From Candidatus Planktophila sulfonica (GTDB lineage Bacteria > Actinomycetota > Actinomycetes > Nanopelagicales > Nanopelagicaceae): a DNA stretch of 64,000 bases. The position numbers and the translations under genes were made by a program. The notes below the pieces were generated by a model, which had not been told where the DNA came from, did not search any database, and was given only the letters and a program-made list of their open reading frames with translations. Shown piece after piece: positions 39,939-53,250 of this stretch; the first letter of the stretch is position 1, and each line of letters opens with the position of its first letter. The stretch is from positions 868,001 through 932,000 of the forward strand of contig NZ_CP016773.1 in NCBI RefSeq assembly GCF_002288065.1, given 5' to 3'.

Positions 39939-41020
39939 TAGAGCGCGACCTTCTGAACCCAGCCGTGCTTATCTTCTGTTGTTCCATGTTGAATAGCGAG
40001 CAGGTGGTTACGAATCTGCATTGTGATTGGACCAGGTTGTCCATCTCCTGTTACCCAAGTACCCATTGCAGATTTTGCTTGTCCTACTGGAGAGACAACT
40101 GCGGCAGTACCGCATGCAAAGATTTCAGAGATATCTCCAGATGTAACGCCTTCGCGCCAATCATCGATAGAGAGCATGACTTCTTCGGTCTTGTAGCCAA
40201 GATCTTTAGCCACAGACAGGATTGAGTCGCGAGTAATTCCGGGAAGAAGAGTTCCGGTTAGCTTTGGAGTGATGACAGTTGCATCAGCGCCCTTGCCCTT
40301 TACGAAGTAAAGGTTCATGCCGCCCATCTCTTCAATCCACTTACGTTCTTTTGCATCAATCCAAACAACTTGATCGCAGCCTTCTTTAGCTGCAGCCTTC
40401 TGTGCAACGAGTGAAGCTGCGTAGTTTCCACCGCACTTTGCTTCACCTGTTCCGCCTTGTGCTGCACGGACATACTCAGTAGAAATCCAGACAGAGACAG
40501 CCTTTGATGGATCAAAGTAAGCGCCAGCTGGAGTTGCGATTAGAAGGTAGGTCGCCTTATTTGTAGGGCGAACTCCAAGACCAACTTCGGTAGCAATCAT
40601 GAAGGGGCGAATGTAGAGCGCTTCGCCAACTTTTCCTGGAGTCCAACCTGCATCTTGCTTAACAAGTGCATGAACAGTTTCGAGGAATAACTCTTCTGGC
40701 ATTTCAGGAAGTGCCAAGCGCTGCGCAGAACGTGCAAAGCGTCGAGCATTTGCTTCGGGACGGAAGAGTGCAATACCGCCATCAGGTTGGCGGTATGCCT
40801 TCATTCCTTCGAAGATTTCTTGCCCATAATGAAAAACAGCAGTTGCAGGATCCAAAGTGATTGGGCCGTAAGGCTTTAACTCTGGCTCTTCCCAACCACC
40901 AGCTTCAGTCCACTCGCAGACGACCATATGATCGGTGTAATACTTTCCAAAACCACAGTTAGCGACCTTTTCTTCGCGCTCTGCTGTTGGAACTGCATGT
41001 GGATTGAGAGTGATCTTCAT
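39938..41020 (-). CDS. ilvE: Branched-chain amino acid aminotransferase
   Basis: IlvE performs the last transamination of valine, leucine and isoleucine synthesis. The 360-residue class IV PLP enzyme has HYGQEIFEGMKAYR, YIRPFMIATEVGLGVRP, the PLP lysine Lys195 in GEAKCGGNYAASL and FACGTAAVVSPVG. Length is normal for the long bacterial form. It sits between leuB (0-nt gap) and cimA (1-nt overlap). Confidence 0.96.
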   Translation of the reverse strand: MKITLNPHAVPTAEREEKVANCGFGKYYTDHMVVCEWTEAGGWEEPELKPYGPITLDPATAVFHYGQEIFEGMKAYRQPDGGIALFRPEANARRFARSAQRLALPEMPEELFLETVHALVKQDAGWTPGKVGEALYIRPFMIATEVGLGVRPTNKATYLLIATPAGAYFDPSKAVSVWISTEYVRAAQGGTGEAKCGGNYAASLVAQKAAAKEGCDQVVWIDAKERKWIEEMGGMNLYFVKGKGADATVITPKLTGTLLPGITRDSILSVAKDLGYKTEEVMLSIDDWREGVTSGDISEIFACGTAAVVSPVGQAKSAMGTWVTGDGQPGPITMQIRNHLLAIQHGTTEDKHGWVQKVAL

Positions 41021-42060
41021 TTACTTCACCAATTCTGCTAACGCTGAACCGATTTCGGTTGTGCCACGCTTTGAATCACCGCGTGAGAGTAGGTCAGTAG
41101 CAACTGCCTTTTCTACATCGCGTGCTGCATCAGCTAGCCCAAGGTGATCCAACATCATCGCAACAGACATTACAGTCGCAGTTGGGTCAGCCAAGTTCTT
41201 TCCAGCGATATCTGGAGCTGAGCCGTGTACAGGTTCGAACATAGATGGGAATTTACCTGTTGGATTGATATTGCCTGAAGCTGCAAGTCCGATACCACCA
41301 CAGATAGCTGCTGCAATATCAGTCAAGATATCTCCGAAAAGGTTATCTGTGACAACGACATCAAAACGCTCTGGGTTAGTTACGAAGAACATTGAAGCTG
41401 CATCGACGTGCAAGTAATCAGTAGTGATGCCTGGGTACTCCTTAGCGACTTCGTTAAAGGTACGAGTCCATAGTCCACCTGCACGAGTAAGAACGTTGTT
41501 CTTATGTACGAGTGTGAGCTTCTTGCGATCGCGAGCTGATGCGCGAACAAATGCATCACGGATTACGCGCTCAGCACCACGACGAGTGTTGAGTGATTCT
41601 TCCGTTGCAATTTCAGCGTCGGTGCCTTCGGCAAGAACTCCGCCTGCGCCAACGTATGGGCCTTCAGTTCCTTCGCGAACTACGACGAAATCGATAGGCG
41701 CCTTTGTAGCAAGTGGCCCTGTCACACCAGGCATCAACTTCGCTGGGCGAAGATTGATGTAGTGATCAAAGGCGAAGCGCAGCTTAAGAAGTAACCCACG
41801 CTCGAGAACACCGCTAGGAACTGTTGGGTCCCCCACTGCGCCGAGCAAGATGACATCTGACTTGGCGAGCTCTGCAAGAACTGAATCAGGAAGAACTTCA
41901 CCTGTGCGGTGCCAGTAGCCAGCACCTAGGTCGTAGTGAGTCTTATTGAATGTCACGCCGTACTTAGCGGCAACAACATCAAGAACCTTAAGACCTTCGC
42001 CTACAACTTCGGTACCAATACCGTCGCCAGGAATAACTGCAAGATTGATTGTTCGTGACA

Positions 42061-42061
<1 letters not shown>
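41021..42061 (-). CDS. leuB: 3-isopropylmalate dehydrogenase
   Basis: LeuB oxidises 3-isopropylmalate in leucine synthesis and can also serve beta-methylmalate in the citramalate route. The 346-residue protein has [50 protein letters not shown] and [19 protein letters not shown]. The closely packed order after serA (1-nt overlap) supports one transcript. leuA, leuC and leuD are not in the window, so the leucine-specific steps must be encoded elsewhere. Confidence 0.95.
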
Positions 42062-44707
<2,646 letters not shown>

Positions 44708-45001
44708 TTAGTTTTGATAGTCAGGTTGTGTGTCGTGAACTTCTTTTGCCTTAGCAGTTACATCCTTAATAGAGATAACGCTGACGAGCTTGTCGAGCTG
44801 AGCAATTACTTGCTCGAGAGAGTGGCCTTCTACAGCTACTCCAATAATCATCTTTGAGATTGATGAATCTTCAGTGGGTCCAACATTGAGAGTTTCGATG
44901 TTGAATGCGCGGCGCGAAAAGAGGCCTGCAACGCGGGCTAGAACGCCTGGTTCGTTTTCAACGAGAACTTCAAGAGTGTGTTGACGGCGATTAGTAGTCA
45001 T
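44708..45001 (-). CDS. ilvN: Acetolactate synthase small subunit, short single-ACT form
   Basis: The regulatory subunit of acetohydroxyacid synthase. It has the conserved ACT domain: TLEVLVENEPGVLARVAGLF, FNIETLNVGPTEDSSISKM and the later KLVSVISIKDV. At 97 residues it stops right after this one ACT domain; actinobacterial IlvN is usually about 160-175 residues with a second domain. Only 27 nt separate its stop from ilvC, so a frameshifted second domain is not hidden there. E. coli has similarly short IlvN. Feedback by valine may therefore differ. It overlaps ilvB by one base. Confidence 0.95.
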   Translation of the reverse strand: MTTNRRQHTLEVLVENEPGVLARVAGLFSRRAFNIETLNVGPTEDSSISKMIIGVAVEGHSLEQVIAQLDKLVSVISIKDVTAKAKEVHDTQPDYQN

Positions 45002-46764
45002 TAGAGCTCCTGTGAATCCCAGTCAGGCGCTGTAGCGCGGGCGATCATGATCTCGTCATTTGATGTTCCGGCAGCGACCATTGGCCACACCATGGCATCG
45101 CGATGAACGCGGAAATCAACAACAACTGGTTGGTCGTTGATAGACATCGCTTTTTCGATTGTCTTATCCAAATCTTCTGGGCGATCGCATGAAAGACCAA
45201 CGCAGCCCATAGATTCTGCAAGCATTGGGAAGTTTGGAACGCGCTTTGATTCGAGTGAAGTATTTGAGTAACGACCTTCGTAGAAGAGTGTCTGCCATTG
45301 GCGAACCATTCCGAGTGATTCGTTATTGATGATTGCAACCTTGATAGGAATATTGTTGAGCGCACAAGTAACTAGCTCTTGGTTAGTCATCTGGAAGCAA
45401 CCATCGCCATCGATAGCCCACACAGTTGTGTCAGGTGCGCCAACTTTTGCACCCATCGCTGCAGGTACGCCGTAACCCATAGTTCCGGCTCCACCTGAGT
45501 TGAGCCATGTACGTGGGTGTTCGTATGAAATAAATTGTGAAGCCCACATCTGGTGTTGACCAACGCCTGAAGTAAAGATGGTGTCAGTTCCGGAAATCTT
45601 TCCGATGCGCTCGATAACGTGCTGCGGTGAGAGAGAGCCATCATCAGGTAGGTCATAACCCAATGGGTATGTAGATTTCAATGAATTCATCTGACGCAAC
45701 CATGTTGTGAGATCAGGTTGGTTCTTTGCAAGAGCTGCCTTGAGTGCAGGAATAAGTGCAGAGATCGTTTCCTTTACATCGCCGACAACAGCAACATCTG
45801 CAAAGCGGTTCTTACCGATTTCAGCAGGGTCGATATCAGCGTGGAGAACCTTTGCATTAGGTGCAAATGTTGAAAGCTTTCCAGTTACGCGATCGTCGAA
45901 ACGAGCACCCAAAGTGATTAATAAATCAGCCTTTTGTAGCGCAGTTACAGCAGCAACTGTTCCGTGCATTCCTGGCATGCCCATATGCAATGGATGTGAA
46001 TCAGGGAAAGCGCCACGTGCCATAAGAGTTGTAACAACTGGCGCGCCGAGAAGTTCGACGAGCTGGCGAAGTTCTGCAGAGGCATTGGCCTTAATGACTC
46101 CCCCACCAACATAGAAGACAGGCTTTGATGATTGTGCGATAAGAGCTGCAGCATCAGAGATTGCCTGAGTATCAGGAGTTGTCTTTGGGTTATATCCAGC
46201 AAGCTTGATAGAAGTTGGCCAGTTGTATTTGGTCATCCTCTGTAGTGCATCTTTTGCAACGTCAACAAGAACTGGGCCAGGTCGGCCAGTTGTTGCAATG
46301 TGGAAAGCTTCAGCGATAACGCCAGGGATTTCAGCCGGATCAGTTACCAAGTAATTGTGCTTAGTAAATGGCATTGTGATTCCTCGAATATCTGCTTCTT
46401 GGAATGCATCCGTTCCGATTGCAGCAGATGGAACCTGACCTGTGATTGCAACGAGTGGAACCGAGTCCATCGCTGCATCCATAAGAGGTGTAACAAGGTT
46501 GGTGGCACCTGGGCCTGAAGTTGCAATACAAACTCCTGCGCGACCAGTTACTTGCGCATAGCCAGTTGCAGCGTGCCCTGCGCCTTGTTCGTGGCGAACC
46601 AAGATGTGGCGGATTGTTGAATCAAAGATTGGATCGTAAGCAGGAAGAATTGCGCCACCTGGAAGTCCAAACATCACATCTACGCCGGCTGCTTCAAGGC
46701 TTTTCACCAATGAAGTAGCTCCTGTCATTTCTGTGCCGTTCGCTGTTGGAACGTGTTTCGCCAT
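45001..46764 (-). CDS. ilvB: Acetolactate synthase large subunit
   Basis: The catalytic subunit of acetohydroxyacid synthase, making acetolactate and acetohydroxybutyrate. The 587-residue ThDP enzyme has [18 protein letters not shown], the active glutamate in [28 protein letters not shown] and the ThDP/Mg site [26 protein letters not shown] is 7 nt before the ATG. It is preceded by a leader peptide and terminator (46823-46917), so amino-acid supply is sensed by attenuation. The ilvBNC-serA-leuB-ilvE-cimA run is closely packed, with gaps or overlaps of under 30 nt. Confidence 0.97.
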   Translation of the reverse strand: MAKHVPTANGTEMTGATSLVKSLEAAGVDVMFGLPGGAILPAYDPIFDSTIRHILVRHEQGAGHAATGYAQVTGRAGVCIATSGPGATNLVTPLMDAAMDSVPLVAITGQVPSAAIGTDAFQEADIRGITMPFTKHNYLVTDPAEIPGVIAEAFHIATTGRPGPVLVDVAKDALQRMTKYNWPTSIKLAGYNPKTTPDTQAISDAAALIAQSSKPVFYVGGGVIKANASAELRQLVELLGAPVVTTLMARGAFPDSHPLHMGMPGMHGTVAAVTALQKADLLITLGARFDDRVTGKLSTFAPNAKVLHADIDPAEIGKNRFADVAVVGDVKETISALIPALKAALAKNQPDLTTWLRQMNSLKSTYPLGYDLPDDGSLSPQHVIERIGKISGTDTIFTSGVGQHQMWASQFISYEHPRTWLNSGGAGTMGYGVPAAMGAKVGAPDTTVWAIDGDGCFQMTNQELVTCALNNIPIKVAIINNESLGMVRQWQTLFYEGRYSNTSLESKRVPNFPMLAESMGCVGLSCDRPEDLDKTIEKAMSINDQPVVVDFRVHRDAMVWPMVAAGTSNDEIMIARATAPDWDSQEL

Positions 46765-46822
46765 CTTCTTGCTCCTTTCTATCTCGTATCTGCCGACCTT
46801 GCTGTTAATACTTTCTTAAATG

Positions 46823-46846
46823 AAAAAACCCTCAGATATCTGAGGG
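46823..46846 (-). terminator. Attenuator terminator of the ilvB leader
   Basis: On the minus strand a perfect 18-nt palindrome CCCTCAGATATCTGAGGG (46829-46846) is followed by TTTTTT (46823-46828). It lies 24 nt after the leader-peptide stop and before ilvB: a classic attenuation terminator. Confidence 0.9.
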
Positions 46847-46847
46847 C

Positions 46848-46870
46848 GCGCGTGACTTGGAGGCACGCGC
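46848..46870 (-). promoter_or_regulatory. Alternative-pairing stem of the ilvB attenuator
   Basis: GCGCGTG (46864-46870) pairs with CACGCGC (46848-46854) just before the terminator. A second CACGCGC(T) at 46900-46907, inside the leader-peptide gene, can pair with the same GCGCGTG over 8 bp. The two pairings exclude one another, and the leader stop codon overlaps the shared arm. An antiterminator that directly opens the terminator stem is not obvious by eye. Confidence 0.65.
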
Positions 46871-46917
46871 TATCGAATCACCACCACTGAAACTACTGAA
46901 GCGCGTGTTGAAGTCAT
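46870..46917 (-). CDS. ilvB leader peptide
   Basis: A 15-codon reading frame too short for usual annotation: MTSTRASVVSVVVIR. It has five valine codons and one isoleucine codon out of fifteen, i.e. the products of the downstream pathway. A GGAG ribosome-binding site lies 9 nt before its ATG. A ribosome stalled for charged Val-tRNA or Ile-tRNA would sit on codons 8-14, next to the alternative stems and terminator. Similar leaders are known before ilvB in other Actinobacteria. Confidence 0.85.
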   Translation of the reverse strand: MTSTRASVVSVVVIR

Positions 46918-46986
46918 GCCCTTATTCTCCAACGGGGCAGGGCTATGCGTCAAGAGATGAGATGAACGTCTCAATAAGTGAAACTA

Positions 46987-48660
46987 CTAGTCGCAGACAG
47001 CGCCCTTAGATGCTGAGCCGACGAGCTTTGAATACTTATTGAGAACGCCACGGGAGTACTTGTGAGGCAGCGGCTTCCAGCCAACCTTGCGGGCTTCGAG
47101 TTCTGCTGGGTCTACCAAGAGATCCAATGTGCGATTTGGGATATCGATGCGTACGCGATCGCCATCCTTGACGAATGCAATCGGTCCTCCATCAACAGCT
47201 TCAGGTGCAACGTGACCAACACAGAGACCTGTTGAACCACCAGAGAAGCGACCATCGGTAAGAAGAAGAGTTGTCTTTCCAAGACCTGCGCCCTTGATTG
47301 CGCCAGTGATCATCAACATCTCGCGCATACCTGGTCCACCCTTCGGACCTTCGTAGCGAATAACAACAACATCTCCAGCTTGGATGGTTCCGTTCTCGAG
47401 GGCTTCCATCGCTGCTTGTTCGCGTTCGAAGACTCGTGCTGGACCTTCAAATGATTCGATTCCGATTCCGGCTGTCTTACAGACCGCACCTTCTGTAGCA
47501 AGTGTTCCACCAAGAATTGTGATTCCAATATCTGTCGACATCGGTTTATCAACTGGGAAGAGAACGCTTCCATCAGCAAGTGGAGGATTAATGTCAGCCA
47601 AGTTTTCAGCCATTGTCTTGCCGGTAACTGTGAGGCAATCGCCATGTAGGTAACCAGCATCGAGAAGAATGCGAAGAACTACAGGAATTCCACCGACGCG
47701 ATCGACATCTGTCATGACATATTTTCCAAAAGGCTTGAGGTCGCCCAGTAGTGGGACCTTTGAGCCAATGCGATGGAAATCTTCGAGAGTCAGATCTACC
47801 TCTGCTTCATGTGCAATTGCAAGCAAGTGCAGAACTGCGTTGGTTGAACCACCGAGTGCCATCAAGATTGTGATGGCATTTTCAAATGCCTTCTTGGTCA
47901 AGATATCGCGGGTAGTAATTCCCTTAGCAATGAGATTAACAACAGCCGCTCCTGCTTGTTCAGCATAAGCATCGCGACGACGATCAACAGCAGGAGGGGC
48001 GGCAGATCCTGGAAGAGAAAGTCCGATTGCTTCAGCGATACTTGCCATGGTGTTAGCGGTGTACATACCGCCACATGCGCCCTCGCCTGGGCAGATAGCT
48101 TTTTCAATCTGATCAACGCGATCTTTTGTAATCAATCCGCGAGCACATGCACCGACTGCTTCAAATGCATCGATGATGGTGACATCTTTGCCATCAACTT
48201 GGCCAGGAAGAGTTGAACCTGCATAGACAAATACTGAGGCAACATCGATACGAGCTGCAGCCATCATCATTCCTGGAAGTGATTTATCGCAACCAGCAAA
48301 TGTGACCATGCCATCGAGGCGTTCTGCCTGCATTACGGTTTCGACAGAGTCTGCAATTACTTCGCGTGAAACGAGCGAGAAGTGCATACCCTCGTGGCCC
48401 ATTGAAATTCCATCAGAGACAGAGATGGTTCCGAATTGCATTGGAAAACCACCAGCGTCGAGTACGCCCTTCTTTGATGCCTTAGCGAGACGATCAAGAG
48501 AGAGGTTGCATGGTGTGATTTCATTCCATGAAGATGCAATACCGATCTGTGGTTTAACCCAATCTTCATCGCCCATACCTACTGCGCGAAGCATTCCGCG
48601 TGCTGGTGCGCGCTCTAATCCATCGGTTACGAGTCCAGAACGTGGTTTCATCTTCGACAT
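46987..48660 (-). CDS. ilvD: Dihydroxy-acid dehydratase
   Basis: IlvD dehydrates dihydroxyisovalerate and dihydroxymethylvalerate. The 557-residue Fe-S enzyme has [32 protein letters not shown] and the C-terminal [17 protein letters not shown]. Length is normal. It lies upstream of the ilvB leader on the same strand and is divergent from the MFS gene. No clear ribosome-binding site is at the usual distance; TAGAAT lies 6 nt before the ATG, so a leaderless message is likely. Confidence 0.96.
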   Translation of the reverse strand: MSKMKPRSGLVTDGLERAPARGMLRAVGMGDEDWVKPQIGIASSWNEITPCNLSLDRLAKASKKGVLDAGGFPMQFGTISVSDGISMGHEGMHFSLVSREVIADSVETVMQAERLDGMVTFAGCDKSLPGMMMAAARIDVASVFVYAGSTLPGQVDGKDVTIIDAFEAVGACARGLITKDRVDQIEKAICPGEGACGGMYTANTMASIAEAIGLSLPGSAAPPAVDRRRDAYAEQAGAAVVNLIAKGITTRDILTKKAFENAITILMALGGSTNAVLHLLAIAHEAEVDLTLEDFHRIGSKVPLLGDLKPFGKYVMTDVDRVGGIPVVLRILLDAGYLHGDCLTVTGKTMAENLADINPPLADGSVLFPVDKPMSTDIGITILGGTLATEGAVCKTAGIGIESFEGPARVFEREQAAMEALENGTIQAGDVVVIRYEGPKGGPGMREMLMITGAIKGAGLGKTTLLLTDGRFSGGSTGLCVGHVAPEAVDGGPIAFVKDGDRVRIDIPNRTLDLLVDPAELEARKVGWKPLPHKYSRGVLNKYSKLVGSASKGAVCD

Positions 48661-48666
48661 GAGAGA

Positions 48667-48672
48667 ATTCTA
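48667..48672 (-). promoter_or_regulatory. Candidate -10 element for leaderless ilvD
   Basis: TAGAAT on the minus strand, 6 nt before the ATG at 48660. No -35 box was recognised. Confidence 0.5.
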
Positions 48673-48729
48673 TCCTTACATAAGCAATTTATGAGAAGCC
48701 CAAAAAACAACCATTTAGGAGATACACCT

Positions 48730-50193
48730 GTGTCAAAGACAGTCCAAGACCAGACGCTCGACCCAACTCGTTGGCGCACACTTTTTGTTGTGGCCATTTC
48801 GCAGTTGATGATTGTGCTCGATAGCTCGATCATGAATATCGCGATTCCAAGCGCCAAGATTGACCTCGGAATCTCAGATGCGAATCAGCAGTGGGTCATT
48901 ACCGCCTACACCTTGGCATTTGGTTCACTCCTTCTTCTCGGTGGCCGTATCGGCGATTACATGGGCCGCAAGAAGATTTTCCTAGTTGGCCTTATTGGTT
49001 TTGCTGCAGCTTCGGCTCTTGGCGGAATCGCTTCGACTCAAGGTCTTCTCTTCGCATCCCGTGCATTACAAGGTGTCTTTGCTGCACTACTTGCACCAGC
49101 AGCTCTTGCAATCATCTCAGTGACATTTAGCGTTCCTTCAGAGCGCGCTAAGGCATTTGGCGTTATCGGAGCAATCTCAGGTGGTGGAGCTGCAATTGGT
49201 CTCATCCTCGGTGGAACTTTGACTCAGTACGCATCATGGCGCTGGTGCCTCGGAGTAAATACTCCAATCGCAATCCTGGCTGCAATCCTTGCAATTAAGT
49301 TTGTTCACGAATCAAAGGCATCTGGAGATAACACCTATGACATCCCTGGTGTAATCACAGCAACAGCTGGTCTCTTCTCGCTCACATACGGATTCAATGA
49401 AGCGGCAACAAAGGGTTGGTCATCAACACCAACCATCGCATTCCTTGCTATCGCTGTAGTTCTTCTCATTGTCTTTGTGGCAATTGAGAAGAAGGTTACA
49501 AACCCACTCATGCCTCTTCGCGTCATCACAGAGCGCAACCGTGGCGGTTCATACCTTGGCTCACTCGTTGTGGGTGCAGGCCTCTTCTCTATGTTCCTCT
49601 TCCTCGGTCTCTACCTTCAGGTCATCCTTGGATTTAGCCCGTTGAAATCTGGCTTTGCATTCTTGCCATTCACAGCAGGAATCATCGTCTTCGCTGGAAT
49701 TGCATCGCAGTTGCTACCAAAGGTTGGACCTAAGCCGCTGATGGTTCCTGGTCTTATCTTCGCTGGCATCGGTCTCTTGCTTCTTACTCGCATCACGCCA
49801 GAAACTGCGTACTTCACACATGTTGTCCCATCACTCTTGATCATGTCGAGCGGTATGGCACTTGTCTTTATTCCATTGACTTCAACTTCACTGCACGGCG
49901 TCTCTAATCACGACACTGGTGTGGCAAGTGCGATGCTCAATACATCACAGCAGATCGGTGGATCACTCGGAACTGCGCTCCTTAATACTGTGGCTGCAAC
50001 AGCAACTACTACTTACGCAGCAGCGAATACCGAGCTCGGAAAGGCAGTAATGCCATTTGCGATGACTCACGGATTCACAGTGGCATTTAAGTTCAGCGCA
50101 GCGCTTCTCTTTGCAGGCGCTGTAGTGCTCTTCTTCTTTATCAACATTGGTAAAGAATCACTCGTTGAGACAGAAGGCGCTGGCTTGCACTAA
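48730..50193 (+). CDS. MFS transporter, DHA2 (EmrB/QacA-like) family
   Basis: A 487-residue proton-driven exporter with about 14 hydrophobic helices. Motifs include LDSSIMNIAIPSAKIDL, the loop motif GGRIGDYMGRKKIF, and SRALQGVFAALLAPAALA. Proteins of this family expel drugs, dyes or metabolites; the substrate is not deducible. The GTG at 48730 with TTAGGAG 8 nt upstream is chosen over the in-frame ATG at 48691, which has no such site. It is divergent from ilvD and ends in a strong bidirectional terminator. Confidence 0.9.
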   Translation: MSKTVQDQTLDPTRWRTLFVVAISQLMIVLDSSIMNIAIPSAKIDLGISDANQQWVITAYTLAFGSLLLLGGRIGDYMGRKKIFLVGLIGFAAASALGGIASTQGLLFASRALQGVFAALLAPAALAIISVTFSVPSERAKAFGVIGAISGGGAAIGLILGGTLTQYASWRWCLGVNTPIAILAAILAIKFVHESKASGDNTYDIPGVITATAGLFSLTYGFNEAATKGWSSTPTIAFLAIAVVLLIVFVAIEKKVTNPLMPLRVITERNRGGSYLGSLVVGAGLFSMFLFLGLYLQVILGFSPLKSGFAFLPFTAGIIVFAGIASQLLPKVGPKPLMVPGLIFAGIGLLLLTRITPETAYFTHVVPSLLIMSSGMALVFIPLTSTSLHGVSNHDTGVASAMLNTSQQIGGSLGTALLNTVAATATTTYAAANTELGKAVMPFAMTHGFTVAFKFSAALLFAGAVVLFFFINIGKESLVETEGAGLH

Positions 50194-50204
50194 TAATTAA
50201 TACG

Positions 50205-50240
50205 AAAAAGCCCGCCGAAGATTACTTCGGCGGGCTTTTT
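50205..50240. terminator. Bidirectional intrinsic terminator between the MFS gene and gatB
   Basis: AAAAAGCCCGCCGAAG, an ATTA loop and CTTCGGCGGGCTTTTT make a 16-bp perfect stem with A and T runs on both sides, between two converging genes. Confidence 0.95.
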
Positions 50241-50251
50241 CATTTAAGTGT

Positions 50252-51754
50252 TTATTGACCGAGGAACTTTAAGAGAAGCTCGCGTACCTTGGCAGCATCT
50301 GCTTGACCCTTGGTCTCCTTCATTACTGCGCCGATCAACGCGCCAGCTGCAGGAAGGTGTCCCCCACGTACTTTCTCGGCCGTATCTGCTTGTTCAGTAC
50401 AGACCTTTTCAATGGCAGCCATGAGCGCGCCATCGTCATTAACAACTTTGATTCCGCGCTTTGCGACAACTTCTGAAGGCTTTCCTTCGCCAGCAATTAC
50501 ACCTTCGACAACTTGGCGAGCAAGTTTGTCAGTGAGGTCACCGTTAGCAACGAGAGCTACAAGTTCTGCAACATCAGCAGGCGTGATTGCAAGGTCTGCG
50601 ATTGCAACGTTCTGATCATTAGCAATACGTGAAATTTCACCAAGCCACCAGGTGCGCGCCTTGGTTGGATCTGCGCCCAAGAGAACAGTTGCTTCAACAA
50701 TATCGAGAACGTCAGCGTTAATCATCGCTTCCATCTCCTTATCAGGAACGTTCCACTCTTCCTTGATGCGTTTACGACGAAGTGATGGACGCTCGGGAAG
50801 CGTTGCACGAAGCTCTTCAATCCAAATTGCCGCAGGTGTTACTGGAACCAAATCTGGATCTGGGAAGTAGCGGTAATCCTCAGCCTGCTCCTTTGAGCGA
50901 CCTGAACGAGTGAGCCCAGTATCTTCTTGGAAGTGACGAGTCTCTTGCTTAACTTTCTTGCCTTCATTGAGAAGCTCTGCATGGCGAATCATTTCACCGC
51001 GGATTGCGCGCTCAACAGATCGAAGAGAGTTAACGTTCTTTGTTTCAGAACGTGTACCCAATACATCAGAGCCGATCGGCTTCAAAGACACGTTGGCATC
51101 GCAGCGAAGTGAGCCTTGTTCCATCTTCACATCGGATACCTTGAGGCCGCGCAAAATGTCGCGCAGTTCTGCAACATATGCCTTTGCAACTTCTGGGGCG
51201 TACTTGCCTGTGCCAGGAACAATTTTGGTAACGATTTCAACCAGAGGAATACCCGCGCGGTTGTAATCGAGCAGTGAGTAATCGGCGCCATGGATTCGAC
51301 CAGTTGCTCCACCAACGTGAAGTGACTTTCCGGTGTCTTCTTCCATGTGTACGCGTTCGATTTCAATACGGAACTGCTTTGGACCTTCTTCTGTATCGAT
51401 CTCAACATCGACATAACCATCAAAGCAGATTGGTTCGTCGTACTGTGAGATCTGGAAGTTCTTTGGCATATCTGGATAGAAGTAATTCTTGCGAGCAAAG
51501 CGGCTGTAAGGAGCAATCTTGCAGTTAAGCGCAAGGCCGATGAGGATCGTGGATTCAATCGCCTTCTCGTTAACGACAGGAAGTGCACCAGGAAGAGCCA
51601 AGCAGACAGGACATGTCTGAGTGTTAGGAGCTCCACCGAATTCCGTGGCGCAAGAACAGAACATCTTGCTGTTGGTATTGAGTTCGACGTGTACTTCAAG
51701 ACCTAATACGGGATCCCACTTAGCAATTACCTCGTCATATGTTGGAAGAGCCAT
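50252..51754 (-). CDS. gatB: Asp-tRNA(Asn)/Glu-tRNA(Gln) amidotransferase subunit B
   Basis: GatB binds the mischarged tRNA and activates Glu or Asp for transamidation. The 500-residue protein has [18 protein letters not shown], the zinc-site cysteines in [33 protein letters not shown] and a C-terminal tail domain of the GatB/YqeY type. The ATG at 51754 overlaps the gatA stop by one base (TAATG) and has GGGAG upstream; the frame extends further up into gatA but the extension is not family-like. It is the last gene before the terminator at 50205. Confidence 0.97.
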   Translation of the reverse strand: MALPTYDEVIAKWDPVLGLEVHVELNTNSKMFCSCATEFGGAPNTQTCPVCLALPGALPVVNEKAIESTILIGLALNCKIAPYSRFARKNYFYPDMPKNFQISQYDEPICFDGYVDVEIDTEEGPKQFRIEIERVHMEEDTGKSLHVGGATGRIHGADYSLLDYNRAGIPLVEIVTKIVPGTGKYAPEVAKAYVAELRDILRGLKVSDVKMEQGSLRCDANVSLKPIGSDVLGTRSETKNVNSLRSVERAIRGEMIRHAELLNEGKKVKQETRHFQEDTGLTRSGRSKEQAEDYRYFPDPDLVPVTPAAIWIEELRATLPERPSLRRKRIKEEWNVPDKEMEAMINADVLDIVEATVLLGADPTKARTWWLGEISRIANDQNVAIADLAITPADVAELVALVANGDLTDKLARQVVEGVIAGEGKPSEVVAKRGIKVVNDDGALMAAIEKVCTEQADTAEKVRGGHLPAAGALIGAVMKETKGQADAAKVRELLLKFLGQ

Positions 51755-53250
51755 TACTTCGCTCCCTTCAACTCTGGTGCCTTGGAAAGAATTGGTGCGC
51801 CCCACTTTGAAAGAAGCGCTGCTTCAAGTGCTGCGCCTGCTTGGTACAAACGCTGATCTTGCATGGCTGGAGCCATAATCTGGAAACCAACTGGCAAGTT
51901 ATCTTCATCGGCAAGACCTGCAGGAAGTGACATTCCGCAGATACCGGCAAGGTTTACAGGAATTGTTGCAACATCGCCTAAGTACATAGCCATTGGGTCA
52001 TCGACCTTTTCGCCGATCCTGTATGCGGTAGTTGGCGCAGTTGGTGAGACCAGAACATCTGCCTGAGCAAAAGCCTTTGCGTAATCTTGAATAATCAAGG
52101 TACGAATCTTCTGCGCGCTTCCGTAGTAAGCATCGTAATAACCTGAAGAGAGAGCGTATGTACCAAGGATGATGCGGCGCTTTACTTCGCGGCCGAAACC
52201 AGCATCGCGAGTAGCGCTCATAACTGCTTCAGCAGAAGCGCCATCGACATCGCCGGTACGAAGGCCGTAACGCATCGCATCAAAGCGTGCGAGGTTAGAA
52301 GAACATTCTGATGGTGCGATTAAGTAATAAGCAGCAAGTGCATATTCAAAGCTTGGGCAATCTACTTCGACGATTTCTGCGCCAAGGGATGCAAGAACCT
52401 GCAGTGATTCATCAAAGCGTGTCTGCACGCCCTTTTGATATCCCTCGCCTTGCAACTGCTTGATAACGCCAATCTTCATTCCCTTTACATCACCGCTCTT
52501 TGCAGCGTTTACAACTGCAGGAACAGGAGCGTTGATGCTTGTTGCATCCTTTGCATCATGTCCAGCCATAACTTCGTGAAGAAGTGCTGTATCCAAAACT
52601 GTGCGGCCGAAAGGACCTGCTTGATCAAGGCTTGATGAGTATGCAATCAAACCAAAACGTGAAACAGCGCCATACGTCGGACGAACTCCAACAATTCCTG
52701 TCAGCGCTGCAGGTTGGCGGATAGATCCACCAGTATCTGAACCAACTGCGAGAGGTGCTTCAAATGCAGAAACAGCTGCAGCTGATCCACCTGATGATCC
52801 ACCTGGTGTGCGGCTTAGATCCCACGGGTTAAATGTTGGGCCGTACCCTGAATTCTCAGTCGATGAACCCATGGCGAATTCATCCATATTTGTCTTACCC
52901 ATGATGACAACGCCAGCATCTTTAAGTTTGCTGACAACTGTTGAGTCATACGGTGGACGCCATCCCTGCAGAATCTTTGAACCTGCAGTTGTTGGAACGC
53001 CCTTCTGTGCAAGCACATCTTTAAGAGCAAGTGGAACGCCTGCGATTGGAGAAAGTTTTTCTCCCTTGGCGCGACGCGCATCGACATCTTTTGCTTGAGC
53101 AAGTGCTCCTTCAGAGTCGACATGCAAGAAAGCTTTTACTTGGCCATCAACTGCGGCAATGCGATCAAGGTGTGCTTGTGTGAGTTCAACCGAAGTTGTC
53201 TCGCCCTTCGCAAGGGCGCCAGCCATTTGAGCAGCAGTCTGATTGATCAT
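51754..53250 (-). CDS. gatA: Asp-tRNA(Asn)/Glu-tRNA(Gln) amidotransferase subunit A
   Basis: GatA is the amidase that supplies ammonia from glutamine. The 498-residue protein has the Ser-cisSer-Lys triad of amidases: Lys77 in [10 protein letters not shown], Ser152 in [13 protein letters not shown] and Ser176 in [17 protein letters not shown]-like spacing and length are normal. It overlaps gatC by 4 nt (ATGA) and gatB by one base, a coupled gatCAB operon. The complex gives Gln-tRNA and/or Asn-tRNA by the indirect route. Confidence 0.97.
   Translation of the reverse strand: MINQTAAQMAGALAKGETTSVELTQAHLDRIAAVDGQVKAFLHVDSEGALAQAKDVDARRAKGEKLSPIAGVPLALKDVLAQKGVPTTAGSKILQGWRPPYDSTVVSKLKDAGVVIMGKTNMDEFAMGSSTENSGYGPTFNPWDLSRTPGGSSGGSAAAVSAFEAPLAVGSDTGGSIRQPAALTGIVGVRPTYGAVSRFGLIAYSSSLDQAGPFGRTVLDTALLHEVMAGHDAKDATSINAPVPAVVNAAKSGDVKGMKIGVIKQLQGEGYQKGVQTRFDESLQVLASLGAEIVEVDCPSFEYALAAYYLIAPSECSSNLARFDAMRYGLRTGDVDGASAEAVMSATRDAGFGREVKRRIILGTYALSSGYYDAYYGSAQKIRTLIIQDYAKAFAQADVLVSPTAPTTAYRIGEKVDDPMAMYLGDVATIPVNLAGICGMSLPAGLADEDNLPVGFQIMAPAMQDQRLYQAGAALEAALLSKWGAPILSKAPELKGAK

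Noticed and set aside
50205-50240. The long perfect inverted repeat as a mobile-element end
   Set aside because: A stem flanked by A and T runs between two converging genes is explained fully as a bidirectional terminator. No transposase or target duplication is near.
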